Notes under the pieces: model-generated
Databases searched by the model: none
The model's input: the letters and a program-made list of their open reading frames with translations, nothing else
Told to the model about the DNA's origin: nothing
Part shown: in pieces, positions 1 through 11,335 of the stretch
Layout of the letters: every line of letters begins with the position of its first letter
Position numbering within the stretch: the first letter of the stretch is position 1
Assembly (NCBI RefSeq): GCF_963259705.1
Contig: NC_081842.1
Coordinates: 37,289,796 to 37,353,795, forward strand
Length of the DNA stretch: 64,000 nt
Reading direction: 5' to 3'
From: Myotis daubentonii
Lineage: Eukaryota > Chordata > Mammalia > Chiroptera > Vespertilionidae
Program-made: the position numbers and the translations under genes

Positions 1-599
1 CCATAAAATTAATTATTTTATATAATTTTTAAATCTTCTGCAGGAACCACCATATGCAAAATCAGAAGGCATGACTAACTATAAAAAAAATAGTTACAAC
101 TCATTTCCCAGCTAAAGAATTCACTCCCTTTATATACAAAAAGATCCATAAGAAAATGATTCTCCATTCATGGATACAAGAAATACAGAGCTTACAGAAA
201 ATAAAAATTTTAAAGTCAAACATGAAAAGATGCTCATAAAAAGTTAATGCTTGAAATGTGAAAAGATTCTCTCCTCATAAGAGAAATACAAATTATGATT
301 TCACTGAGAACTTTTGATGCAACCTGGATGAATTTTGGATATAACACTGAGCAAAAGAATCCATATATAAGGACACACACTGTATGACTTAAACCAAGTA
401 TGAAAAAATGAATTGATGATATAAATCAGGACAGGGGATGAAGCAATGACCAAAATAGTGGTTACACAGGTGTTCCCATTTGTGAAATTCATCAAGGTAT
501 ATTTTTGTGCCATTTAATGTATTATGTATTTTATATAATGAAACACAAATCATTAAAAAAAAATACAAGGCAGCATTTTTTCATCTACCAGTTTGGTGA
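1..599. other. AT-rich DNA, no gene seen
   Basis: No recognisable coding sequence or repeat terminus. Open frames here are short and interrupted. It may be old L1-derived DNA because it leads into an L1 3' region, but I cannot align it by eye. Confidence 0.4.
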
Positions 600-1390
600 C
601 AATAGAAACTGTTATAACAATTTGTAGTGTTAGATTGCTGGTAGGTGTGTCCATTACTACAAACTCCATGGAGACAATCAGGTAGTAAAAGTTAAAAATG
701 TGCATATCCTTTTACACTAAAATTCCACTGTAGGGAATTTATCCTTCAAAATGTTTGCATACATGCAAATTAACTTATATACAAAGTTATTCCCTTATTC
801 ACTACAGCATTAGCAAAGGACATTAAACAATCTACTGTCCATCAACAGTGGCCTGGTATATTGATATATTTTTCAGTCAAAAAGAAAGAGAATGAAGAAA
901 TCCTTCAGGAACTGGTAAGACCATGATCATCAGGATATACTTTTAGAATAAAAAGCAGAGGGGGGTGGGAAGCAAAACTGTATGTATAATATATACCTTT
1001 TCTTAAGTTGAAAGAAAACATTACTTATTTGTTTAAATATGGTAGCATGCGCCCTGCCCGGCTTGGCTCAGTGGATAGAGCGTTAGCCTGCGGATTGAAG
1101 GGTCCCAGGTTCAATTCTGGCCAAGGGCACATGCCGGGGTTGCAGGCTTGATCCCCAGTGAGGGGCGTGCAGGAGGCAGCCAATCAATGATTCTCTCTCA
1201 TCATTGATGTTTCTATCTCTCTCTCTCCTCCCTTCCTCTCTGAAATCAATAAAGAAATATATTTTTTAAAAAATAAAAATAAAATAAAATAAATATGGTA
1301 GCATAATTTCTTGGAGGATAATACTGGTTGCTGCAAGAAAGAGACTAAGTGGTTAGGGGGCAGATGTCATTTTCAATGCATATACATTTT
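600..1390 (+). repeat. L1M-type LINE 3' untranslated remnant
   Basis: The stretch with the 'ggaatttatcct' block, the 'tgtccatcaacagtggcctggt' region and the later 'ctaagtggttaggggg' block follows the order of the 3' end of old mammalian L1M elements on the plus strand. A Ves SINE splits it cleanly; the L1 sequence continues on the other side. No coding capacity remains. The exact subfamily is not assigned. Confidence 0.6.
1049..1290 (+). mobile_element. Ves SINE (tRNA-derived)
   Basis: tRNA-like head with A-box ('ggctcagtggatagagcgt') and B-box ('ggttcaattc'), then the pyrimidine-rich tail and A-rich end typical of vespertilionid Ves SINEs. It is flanked by a perfect 14-bp target duplication, AAATATGGTAGCAT, at 1035-1048 and 1291-1304, so the boundaries are firm. 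Confidence 0.93.
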
Positions 1391-2084
1391 TAATCTTCTG
1401 CAGGACTATGAGCCATAGAAAAGGTTCAGAGGTTCAAAATGATTACATTACAAATAAGTACCTGAAAGGAAAGCAAAAATAGAGGTCCATAAAGAAATAA
1501 TGAGAGCCTAGATTAAAATAATTGCTAACAACTCCTCAAAGAAGGACTATCTAGAAATGTTTTAAAAAGAAAAGGCTACAATATTTAGGATTTAGATGTA
1601 CTGTGAAGTCAGTTAAATTACCGAGACTTACTGTGAGGTCACTGACACAACAGCAAAAGGAAACTACATTTCAGAGAATATAATGATAATCTACTTAGCA
1701 AATCAGGGGCATCCATTTCAAGATATCTATTTGACCATATGACATGATTCCAAATAAAAGAACTCAGATAGTTCTAAATACTTAAGTACAAAAGGAAATA
1801 GAGACAAATGAACAAGACAGAGTCCCCCACCCCCAAGAGTTATGGTTAATGATGGATCAGCAAGCTGTGAGAGGCATAACTTTTAATGTTCTTCTTATCT
1901 ATATTCCTACCCTGTGTTGAAAGGTTATGTTAGCGAGCATTCACTATCAGGTTCTTGCCATCTTCTACTTCTACTACGTGGTACAGTGAGAAGAAGTCTG
2001 GTTTTCGAGCCCTGGTGATCTAGGTACAAATCTACTCTGCCAAGTAATTACTTAAAAAAACCTGTATGTAATACTTACCTTTTG
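1391..2084. other. Unclassified DNA, no gene seen
   Basis: Non-repetitive to the eye, AT-rich, with no open frame of note and no recognisable transposon termini. Confidence 0.4.
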
Positions 2085-2186
2085 AGTCTCAGATTATATT
2101 TCTTCAAAGGATACAGTAATTGAAATAAAGAACTATTTACAGGGAATTAAAAGTAGAGTAAATGAAGCCAAGAGTCAAATCAGTAA

Positions 2187-2604
2187 TCCTATATAATAAA
2201 AACCTAATATGCTAAGTGTCCGGTCAGGTGTTCAACCAATCAAAGTGTAATATGCTAATGATATGCTAAGGCCGCTCAACTGCTCGCTATGACGTGCACT
2301 GACCACCAGGAGAAGATGCTCCGACCAGAAGTTTAGCTTGCTGCTGGGGCCCGGCTGATTGAGACTGAGTGAGACCGGCTGGATATGTCCTGGAGCCCTC
2401 CTGTAATCCCTCCCTGACTGACCAACCTCCCGTGTCTCTCCCTGGCCCTGATCGTGACCCGGTGGGGTCCCTTGGTCTGGCCTGGCCTGTGCCCTCTTGC
2501 AATTGGGACCCCTCAGGGGATGTCAGAGAGTCAGTTTCAGCCTGATCCCACAGGCCAGGCCAAGGGACCCTACTGGTGCACAAATCTGTGCACCAGGCCT
2601 CTAG
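2187..2604 (+). mobile_element. Non-autonomous HeliBat-type Helitron
   Basis: Starts TCCTATATAATAAAA after a host A and ends GCACCAGGCCTCTAG before a host T, with the subterminal short palindrome 'gtgcacaaatctgtgcac' just before the end. No target duplication, as expected for Helitrons. It carries no helicase gene. Same subfamily as 41,303-41,636. It sits inside L1 ORF1 sequence. Confidence 0.9.
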
Positions 2605-2893
2605 TTTAGAATATAAGGAAGCAAAAAACACCCAACCAGAACTGGAGGGGGAAAAAGGATTCCAAAAAATAAAGATGGTATAAGGAGACTCTGGGACAAC
2701 TTCAAACGTACCAACATATGCATCATGGGGGTGCCACGAGAAGCAAGAAATTGAAAACTTATTTGAAAAAATGACAGAAAATTCCCCTAACCTAGTGAAG
2801 GAAATAGACAAGTCCAGGAAGCAGAGTTCCAAACAAGATGAAACCAAAGAGGCCCACACCAAGATACATCATAATTAAAATGCAAAAGGTTAA

Positions 2894-3134
2894 CACATTG
2901 TTTGCGGGTAGTTTTTATCGCGCACTAACAGGTGGCGCGGGCATTTTTGCTAATTTTTTGCGCAAATGGCAACGTTCAGTAAAATTACGATAACTTTAGT
3001 TTACGTATTTATACGTTACCCGCATTCTACCGCTAGTCTATAAAAAACGTATTAATACGTGTCCCGCGCTCTACTACACTGGTAGAATGTATAAATACGT
3101 AAAATGTATAAATACGTTTCCCGCATACAATGTG
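2894..3134. mobile_element. piggyBac-type MITE
   Basis: A 241-bp element flanked on both sides by TTAA (2890-2893, 3135-3138), the piggyBac target. Terminal inverted repeats CACATTGTTTGCGGG and CCCGCATACAATGTG match at 14 of 15 positions. Inside are repeated TACGT/ACGTA blocks and about 19 CpGs. It has no transposase, so it needs one from elsewhere. Inserted in an L1 ORF1 remnant. Confidence 0.88.
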
Positions 3135-3832
3135 TTAAAGACAAAGAGAAAATCTGAAAAGCAGCAAGAGAAAAGCACTTTAGTCACTAATAAGGAAGCT
3201 CCCATAATACTGTCAGCTGATTTCTCAATAGAAATTTTGCAAGCCAGAGGGACTGGCAAGAAATATTCAAAGTGATAAAAAGCAAGGACCTACAACCAAA
3301 ATTACCAAGCAAAGCTATCATTTAGAATCAAATGAGAGATGATCAAGAGCTTCTCAGACAAGAAAAAGCTAAAGGAGGTCATCACCATTAAACCAGTATT
3401 ATATGAAATGTTAAAGGGTCTTCTTTAACAAAAAGAAAAATAAATAAATAAAATGGCAATAAATACATATCTACCAACAATTGAATCTAAACAACAATAA
3501 ACTACAAAGCAGAACAGAAAGACTCATAGGTACAGAACATTTGGACAGCTTCCAGATAGGAGAGGAGTTGTGGGTTGGAGGAAAAAGGTAAAGGGATTAA
3601 GAAGTACAAATTGGTTGTTACAGAATAGTCATGGGGATGTAAAGTAAAGCATAGGGAATATAGTCAATAATTTTCTAATAACTATGTATGGTGTCAGATG
3701 GGTGCTAGATTTACTGAGATGATCACTTAGGAAGTTATATAATGTCTAATCACTGGGATGTACACCTGAAACTAATATAATATTCTATGTCAACTGTAGT
3801 TGAAAAATAAAAAAATGATTAAATGGCACACA

Positions 3833-5160
3833 CAAAAAGGAATATTACTGTCCACCCTGTAGTATCCTCATAAAAATCAGACATAATATATGTTTTTAAA
3901 AAAACAAACAACAACAAAACACCACACTGCTTGGTGAATAGAAAGTATTCAAAAAAAGTAGCTATTATTGCCTCATCTGTTTGTAAAGATACTACAATTC
4001 TTTTTACCAGGGACAGTTCGAAGAGAACACAAACGGAGAAACTACCTTATTTGCCTAGTCATGAAGACCATTAAGGAGGAGTCAAGAAAAGATGAAGGAA
4101 TAAGAATCAAGCTCACTTTTATACCCATTCCTTCTTATTACTCACTGTCTCCTGACCTCAACACTACATAAAGTGCCTGCTCCTTCCCAAGATACTTAGA
4201 TCTCAAACCTAAAAGTTAAAAAAAAAAAAACCTAAATGGAAGAGATACTTTTGGTCATTCTGAATGCCCATTGCCAAATCATAAACACATTAACAACATC
4301 ACTAACATCTTCCAACACAGACACAATTCCTGCTGTAGTAGCCTTTACATTCTACTGGAAGAGAAAGATAGATAAACATGTAAACAAAAAGCATGCTGTG
4401 AATTAATTCCAACAGATGTGACTGAAATTGGCTTGAGTATATTCCTGAAATAAGAGCAGGACCTCCCTGGCACTGATGCCTGGTCAAAACAAAACACACA
4501 CTGATTAATACTGTTGCTTTGAAACCATGGGTCCAACAAGCTTATAGTGTTTGTACCAAAACGCCATAGAGGCCACGGGATTAGAGAACAATAACCAGGA
4601 AAGAAAGAAGGGATACATGAGTTAAGGTACAAATCCAAGCAACTGACAACCAAAGTTAAGAGAATCCCAAGCAAATGGACAGGCTCGGGGGTGAGAACAA
4701 GTTTGATTTGAAAAAAAGCTAAGTGTGCTAGAGAGCAAGGGAAAAATAGAAAATTAAATCAGAGAGACAGGAGGGGCCAGAACAGAAAGGGATTTATAAA
4801 TTTAGATTTTAACTAACACAACAGCTTTCTTGCTGCCTCTATTTGCTCACACAGCCCTTCACCCTCACTCCAACCTTTATAATGCCTTCAGATTGAACTT
4901 CCTAAAAGGTAAATATAATCATATCAATTGATAGCTTAAAATAAACGAATCTGAAATCTTCAGGATGACATTATCTTTGCTTGTTATCTGTCTCCTATCA
5001 TAGTTCTAAGATATATGCCCTAAGCCCTAGTCACATACTACTTCAAAGTTTTGTTCACTTTTTACACCAGGTATGTGCCCAATAAACATACTGTACTCTA
5101 GATAATGATTAAGAACCACATATATCTTCTCTCTGGAATTTGAATAAAATTAACTTGCCC

Positions 5161-5161
<1 letters not shown>
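3833..5161. other. Mostly unclassified DNA; old repeat near 4340-4820
   Basis: No gene is supported. About 4340-4820 has the 'cctttacattctactgg' and 'ggccagaacagaaaggga' style blocks of an ancient mammal-wide interspersed repeat whose class I cannot assign. The rest is AT-rich single-copy-looking DNA. Confidence 0.35.

Positions 5162-5204
<43 letters not shown>
5162..5204. repeat. (CA)n microsatellite
   Basis: Uninterrupted CA dinucleotides, about 20 units. Confidence 0.97.
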
Positions 5205-5205
<1 letters not shown>

Positions 5206-6129
5206 ATTGGACATCTGTTGTTTATGGTTCCAGCATCCAGTCCCCTTCTGGAGAAGCACTCCAATTTTGCTTTACACAGCTTCTGCTAGAGAGTCTTCAC
5301 TGAATTTTCAATCAGTGTCCTCTCTTACTCTGGCCAAAGGATGGAAACATAACTCCAACTAGGCGTATCAGATTTTCTCCTAAAAATCTAAAAATTTGAA
5401 TGTAAAGAGAAAAACTATTAAGAAAAATAACCGGACTGATTATTAACCACTGCCAACTCAGCCCACGGATTTTTGTGACTAGATTTCTTGTTCTTCAGTT
5501 TTTCTTTTCTTCAATGAACACATCTTTCCTCTTTTTTGCTTCTGTTATCTGCCTACAACTAAAACACCATGAGTCAAGAAGCCAGGAGTGTAACAGAATC
5601 AGTAGAAGTCACACTGCAGCAGGAATCACAAAGCATGGGAGGAGAACCTGCAGATATGATGGCAGAATACTAGAGGCGGAGCCTAATGCTGCTACTACTG
5701 AAGTCCAGTCCCTATGACTGTTAAAGTCTAGATTCACCAATTATCCACGAAATCAGAAAATGAAACTATCGGCTATGGTCAAAATAGTGCTATAATTCTC
5801 TGAAATGCCTAGCTTTGCAGTTTCCAAATGATTTGTTTTTCCTAACATATCTCATGCATCCCTGAAGTAAAACCCCATTTAGCTGGAGGTAATTTGAGAG
5901 ACACTGTTCCTTAAAAGTTAAAAAAAAAAAAAAAAAGGTAGGGGGGCACATCTGTAATTTCCTAACTCTGACTTCCTCTTTTAGGTTACTTTACCTCTTA
6001 TATACTCTACCTACCTCCTGTGGGGTAGGTATGTCTATGTGTCTCTACAATGATAAAGTGTTACCTACCTCCCTAAAGACAAGAATGTTTGAATCTTAGT
6101 GCCTACTAGTATGACAGGTGGCATATAGC
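5205..6129. other. Unclassified DNA, no gene seen
   Basis: Includes an 18-base A run near 5920. The 80-codon frame at 5475-5717 has no features of a known protein and is taken as chance. Confidence 0.4.
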
Positions 6130-6330
6130 AATGATAATAATAAACTTCCAACTATTAAATATTTACATAATTCCTAGTTTACATTTATTTCTAATCCTCA
6201 CAATTACGCTAACAAGATATCATTATTCCCACTTTACAGATGCAGAAACAGACTCAAAGAAGGAAATGACTCTGATCCACTAAGCTAGAACCACCCAGGT
6301 CCACCTGAATTCAAATCCCTCCATCTTCCA
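6130..6330 (-). repeat. MIR SINE remnant
   Basis: Reads as the reverse complement of MIR: 'tctaatcctcacaat', 'cccactttacagatgcagaaac' and 'caggtccacctgaattcaaatcc' occur in the expected order and spacing. Ancient and diverged. Confidence 0.65.
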
Positions 6331-6394
6331 ACTATTCTAAGAGATTAGGATCTAAATCAAGGGTTTTCCAACTGCAGGTCACAACCAACTAGTA

Positions 6395-7001
6395 CAGTGG
6401 TTCTCAACTTTCCTAATGCCGCAACCCTTTAATATAGTTCCTTATGTTGTGGTGACCCCCAACCATAAAATTATTTTCGTTGCTACTTCATAACTGTAAT
6501 TTTGCTACTGTTATGAATCGTAATGTAAATATCTGATATGCAGGATGTATTTTCATTGTTACAAATTGAGCATAATTAAAGCATAGTGATTAATCACAAA
6601 AACAATACAGTGGGGCCTTGACTTACGAGTGTCCCGACTAACGAGTTTTTCAAGATACGAGCCGTCTTTTTTCAAGATACGAGCCGTCTCTCGGCCGATT
6701 TTTTGCTTTGAGTTGCGAGCTAAAATCCGAGCCAGTTTCAGATACCCCACCGCTAGTTGGCTCAGCGAACGTCACAGTGAACGCCACATCAGCCCAGCAT
6801 CACGTGTCTCACTCGTTCACTTTAATGATTTGACATACGAGTAATTTGAGTTACGAGCTCCATCACAGAACGAATTAAACTCATAAGTCAAGGAAGGCCC
6901 CACTGTATGTAATTATGTGTTTTCAGATGGTCTTAGGCGACCCCTGTGAAAGGGTCGTTCGACCCCCAAAGAGGTCGCAACCCACAGGTTGAGAACCATT
7001 G
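6395..7001 (+). mobile_element. SPIN-like hAT element, interrupted by a Tigger-type MITE
   Basis: Terminal inverted repeats begin CAGTGGTTCTCAAC and end GGTTGAGAACCATTG; interior holds the 'gcaaccctttaatatagttcc' and 'aaagggtcgttcgaccccc' blocks of the SPIN (Space Invaders) hAT family. Flanking 8-mers AACTAGTA and AACCAGTG agree at 6 of 8, with both differences transitions. No transposase remains. A second, shorter copy lies at 8610-8832. A Tigger-like element occupies 6608-6905. Confidence 0.85.
6608..6905. mobile_element. Tigger/pogo-like MITE nested in SPIN-like hAT
   Basis: A 298-bp element between two TA dinucleotides (6606-6607, 6906-6907) with ends CAGTGGGGCCTTGACTTA and a mirrored GAAGGCCCCACTG. 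The interior repeats 'caagatacgagccgtc' twice. The copy of SPIN at 8610 reads 'aacaatatgtaatta' straight through, which is the empty site before this insertion. Confidence 0.8.
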
Positions 7002-7009
7002 AACCAGTG

Positions 7010-7598
7010 GCTCATGAAATAAAGTTAGTGGGGCATATCCTTTTTGTTCATGAAATAGACAATATGAATATAGTATATCACATGAAGGGCAAATACTGCT
7101 TCACGAAATTCACAGATTTCAGTGTTAAACACACAAGGCAGCACTGTAGATTTATATCTTACTGTGGACCATAAGCTACAGGAGTCTAAAAGCCAACAAC
7201 ATAAGCATTGTCTTTATTAAGGTTGTATACACTGATAGAACTTGATTTTTTTACCAATGGCCTGATGCTTTAAAACACAGGGGCAGTAAAATCCCTCACC
7301 TAATATCCCAAAAGCATTACAACAACTTTAGCAACCACAAAAGGTTTAAGGTGTTAGATAAAAAGGTGTTTGGGACATAAGTACCATATTTTTTTCCCCT
7401 TCCAGCAAAATGCTAAAACTACACTGCACATCCATATAAGATGGCTAAGAACAAAAATGATCTAGCCATTCTTTCACTCTCTTCCCCCAGGCTTTTACTA
7501 AGTCATTTTGAAAAATGATCCCTTTCTTTGCTATCTGAGACTAGAGATCACAACCCAATTGTATCAGTTTTCTGACCATTTTCATGAGTAAATGGACA
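7010..7598. other. Unclassified DNA, no gene seen
   Basis: No coding signal or repeat terminus recognised. Confidence 0.4.
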
Positions 7599-7734
7599 TA
7601 GGATGCCCCCCAAAATGTTTACACACACTTTAGTAACTAATTATAAAGGCAGTGTTTATTAAAATACATTTAATTTTCAAAATTGAGCTAGCAGCTGCTA
7701 ACATATGTATACATTTTGGGGGGTACATCCTGTA
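7599..7734. mobile_element. Mariner-type MITE
   Basis: A short element between TA sites with inverted ends: GGATGCCCCCCAAAATGT on the left, mirrored by 'acattttggggggtacatcc' on the right. The interior 'aaggcagtgtttattaaaatac' and 'attttcaaaa' match the larger mariner at 35,372-36,329, so this is an internally deleted relative. Confidence 0.75.
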
Positions 7735-8609
7735 TTATCCAATATAGATGCTCTCAAAAGAAGATAACTTCACTCACATGTATGACCTCATATGCAAATG
7801 AAAGGGGGCACTCAGAAGATGATGGGCAGCAATGTCACTGTGGCTGTGCACTGTTTTCTTCTGCAAGAGGCCATATGCCCAGACAGCAGCAGTGACCATC
7901 ATGGCAGAGAGTGAAATTAAAACACTCTTTGTCTTTGTTACTAGGGGAAAAGAGAAGATTTAGTAATTCTTCTGAGGCACAAAAGGAGTCGTTCATGTTG
8001 AGAGAGAGATGTGCTTGGAAACTTATCTACCTTTTAAAATCAGTCACAAATTAGTCAATTCCAGTTCAAGGCAGCAAACTGAATAAATGTATTTACCTCC
8101 TTTCTCCTATCCCTCTCTTCTCCTCCTTTCCCAAGTTTCACTGAAATGGCAGAAACAAAATTTAAAACAAAATGAAATGATAGCACTATTGTAAAACAAG
8201 AAGACATCACTGGTTGATCATAAATTTTAAACAATTCTGGGCACACAAAAAGCAGAAGAGTAGATTCACAAAGGAAAAAAGAAAAACCACATATAAGACG
8301 CCAAAGGCTTTCCAAGGACACCTAGGTAAGTTCTAAGTTGCAATCCAACTAACCACCACTATAAGGAGGGGGAAACAATTAAGGTACTTCACCAGGGCAC
8401 TACATGACTGACTTTATTCTGGGCAGATGACCCCCTCCTTCTCTCACTTTGTGAAGAGATGCTGGTGGTGGCAGCTTTTGCCTTTAGGAGAAAGCCAGAG
8501 AGCTGGTCTCTATAAAGCAGGCATTTCTACCTGGAAGCTTCCTGTAAGAGCAGCCAGGCCTGAGAGAAAAGCAGAACAGAAAGATGAAGGGCACATGAAC
8601 CCTCTAATG
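7735..8609. other. Unclassified DNA, no gene seen
   Basis: No gene supported. The last 8 bases (8602-8609, CTCTAATG) are the left target duplication of the following hAT element. Confidence 0.4.
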
Positions 8610-8832
8610 CAGTAGTTCTCAACCTTCCTAATGCCGCGACCCTTTAATACAGTTCCTCATGTTGTGGTGACCCCCAATTTCATTGTTACAAATTGAACAT
8701 AATTAAAGCATAGTGATTAATCACTAAAACAATATGTAATTATATATGTGCTTGCCGATGGTCTTAGGCGACCCCTGTGAAAGGGTCGTTCGACCCCCAA
8801 AGGGGTCGCGACCCACAGGTTGAGAACCGCTG
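8610..8832 (+). mobile_element. SPIN-like non-autonomous hAT
   Basis: Ends CAGTAGTTCTCAACC and GGTTGAGAACCGCTG. A perfect 8-bp target duplication CTCTAATG lies at 8602-8609 and 8833-8840. Internally deleted relative to the copy at 6395-7001 but collinear with it. Confidence 0.93.
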
Positions 8833-8840
8833 CTCTAATG

Positions 8841-9199
8841 CAAAGATAAAAATAGATAGGGGAGAGGGCAGGGAAACTCTAATACCAAAGGAATGAAACA
8901 TGTCAAAGCACTAAAGACACCAGTTAGACAAGTGAGAAGGGCGCCACTTTGCCCACGCCTCACCCACCCTCCCGAGAAGGAGGTCTGATCTGCTGGTCTA
9001 CACTTAATTGCACTTCAAAGACCCCATCACACCAAAACTGAAGAGAATATTACATACAGACACATTTCAATTGTCCAGGTGCATCAAACATATGGGAAAC
9101 CTAACAGCATAGAGGAGGAGCAAGATGTAGAAAGAAAACAAATCAGGGGGTAAATGGGCATGACTAAACACCAAATTATTTATCTACAATGTAATTATA
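8841..9199. other. Unclassified DNA, no gene seen
   Basis: Nothing recognised. Confidence 0.35.
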
Positions 9200-9835
9200 A
9201 ACTGCGACGTCTGGAAAGATAGTCTGTTGTCATTATTCATGGATCTCATATTTGAGAAATCTGCCTACATGCTAAAATTTATATGTAACCCCAAAATTAA
9301 CACTTGTGGCACTTTTGCATCTTCAGACATGTACAGAACAGCAAAAACGGAGTTGCCTATTGTGTACATAAGACAGCACTCTGCCTTACTTCAGCTCCAT
9401 ACTGTACTAACTGTCCTTCGTATGGTCCCTTTAGTACCATGGTTAATCTCTGTGCTTTTTGTTGATTTCACTCTCTAAAACAGCCCCGCGCATAGTGCAG
9501 AAAGGCTGCCTTTCTAGTGCTACCTAAGCACAAGAAGAATGTGTTGTGCATTATGGAGAAAATGTGGGAGATGGGTTTCGTTCATGCAGGAATTATAATG
9601 TTGTTGGCCAGGAGTGTAATGCTAATGAATCAACAATATATAGTAAATAATGAGTCTTTAAACAAAAACACAAATCAAGTTTATTATTGATCAGCTGACA
9701 AAAATGTGACCAGAGGCTCACAGGAACCTAACCTTGTATCTCCCCTAGGAGCAACAGTTCAATATTTGCTAATTCAGTGTTCACAGAAACTTTATAAACA
9801 TAATACTGTGAATAATGAGAACTGACTATCTAAAA
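9200..9835 (+). repeat. Old Tigger2/MER2-type DNA transposon remnant
   Basis: Order of blocks ('ccccaaaattaacacttgtggc', 'agacatgtacagaacagcaaaa', 'aatgaatcaacaatatatag', 'gatcagctgacaaaaatgtgacc', 'ggagcaacagttcaatatttgc', 'gaataatgagaactgact') follows Tigger2/MER2-class elements, including part of a decayed pogo-type transposase N-terminal region. Not translatable in one frame. Confidence 0.6.
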
Positions 9836-10528
9836 GTTTTTAAAAAGGAGGAATATTATAGGCAAAAAGTATTAATTTATGTTAATCACTCCAATTATCC
9901 TGAATGTGATTTAAAGTATTTTAATAACTAATAGTTTTGTACAGTACATGAAGGGGAGGGAGTCATTTATTTCTAAATTAAAAAATAAATATCAGCTAAC
10001 CTTTACTGAATACTTATTCATCAGGCTCTATACTAAGCACTTTACTTCTTACGTGTGAACAGCACTTAGCTCAGTGCCTTCATACAGTAAAAATTCAATA
10101 AATTATTGACTAATATTATTTATATCATTAAATTCTTACAATCACTCTGTGAGATGATGAGCAAACCTTCAAGGTAATGGATATCTGAGCATGTTATCTA
10201 ACCTGGTTGGGTTTGAATGCAGTGAAGACACAATTATATAAGATGAGCCTCTGGCAGTTCATTCAGGCTATGACAAAATTAAATTATCAACTCTGGTCTT
10301 CTGTAATGAAGTGCCTACTGAAAACAAGGCTTTGAGGACAATTGGAGACAGTAGTGGAGAGCTATAAAGGGCATGAGGACAAGGACAGTGGAGTGCCACG
10401 TCTATTGCTTCTAACAGCATTGGAAAGGTCGGAAAAAAGAAAGTGACATTCTTTGGGCAAATTTTTGACCCAAGGCACTTACAAAGAACAAGGCAGTTAC
10501 TAAATATGACAAAATAATTCTACCCAAT
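9836..10528. other. Unclassified DNA with MIR-like pieces
   Basis: About 10,000-10,210 has MIR/L2-like phrases such as 'ggctctatactaagcactttac' and 'cagtgccttcatacagtaa', too diverged for firm calls. No gene. Confidence 0.35.
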
Positions 10529-10536
10529 CTCTAGAG

Positions 10537-10859
10537 CAGGAATCAGCAAGCTTTTTTCTATGAAAGGCCAGACAGTAAATTTTTTCAAGGCCATAAGGTA
10601 TGTATCACAGCTACCTAACTCTTGTTGTGAAGTGAGAGCAGCCATAAACTATGCATAAACAAATTCATGTGGATGTGTTCCAATAAATCCCTATATATGA
10701 AAATGTAAATTTCACATAATTATCTTTTGTCATAGAATATTATCATTATTTTAATTTTTTTCAATTACTGAAAAATGTGAAAAATATGTTTAGTTTGTGG
10801 GTCATAAAAAGCAAGTATAGGCCATGTTTGGCCTGCAGGCTGTCATTTGCCAACCTCCA
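10537..10859 (+). mobile_element. Old non-autonomous hAT element
   Basis: Starts CAGGAATCAGCAAGCTTTTT and ends 'catttgccaacctcca'; the interior 'tatgaaaggccagacagtaaa' and 'ggccatgtttggcctgcag' is that of a common eutherian hAT repeat. Flanking 8-mers CTCTAGAG (10,529-10,536) and CTCTAGTG (10,860-10,867) agree at 7 of 8. Related copies lie at 11,050-11,930 and 20,085-20,340. Confidence 0.65.
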
Positions 10860-11145
10860 CTCTAGTGCTGTCAGGACCAAAAGGCATAGTCTGACTTTGT
10901 TGATTGCATAATAACATCAAGTGGTAGACCAAGCAAAGTTAAGGAAACAGGAACCTAGTGGTTATCAAACTGGTTTGTCTGGAAGAATCTTGAAAAGTCC
11001 CTAAAATCACATTAGGACCTCGCACCATAATCACATATGATTTGTACCAGAGGTATAGGAAGTACAACCTGTGGTCCAAATACGACCCACTGTGTTTTTG
11101 TAAATGAAGTTTTATGGAAACGCACATACTCCATTTATTTATGTA

Positions 11146-11335
11146 CTAGAGGCCCAACGGGCACAAAATCGTGCACAAGTAGCTCGCTTCCACTTGCCTC
11201 AGCAGGCCACCCTGCCCATCAGCGCTCATAGCTCTCCGCAGCTAGTAGCTCACGCCCCGCCCACCGGGAGAGCCACTGCTCGTTTGGTCCTGATGCCATT
11301 ACAGCGTCACGACCACAGGCCTTTTATGATATATA
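11146..11335 (-). mobile_element. Short Helitron, upstream neighbour decayed end
   Basis: On the minus strand it ends 'gcccgttgggcctCTAG' next to host A at 11,145. Its 5' end, 'tatatatcataaaaggcc', has drifted from the usual TCTATATAATAAAAG. It directly abuts the 3' CTAG of the next Helitron with no spacer. Confidence 0.7.

Larger units (their letters stand above)
2085..3832 (+). mobile_element. ORF1-only L1 (HAL1-like) fragment, 5' truncated
   Basis: The plus strand holds a decayed L1 ORF1 (RNA-binding and C-terminal domains, ending near 3429 at 'ttaaagggtcttctttaa') joined directly to a 3' untranslated region and an A-rich end near 3830. No ORF2 lies between. That layout is the half-L1 (HAL1) layout rather than a normal L1. 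Frameshifts and stops make it a pseudogene. A Helitron (2187-2604) and a piggyBac MITE (2894-3134) are inserted in the ORF1 part, and the ORF1 similarity resumes after each. It resembles the intact copy at 12,642-14,545 in layout but has a different 3' region. Confidence 0.7.
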
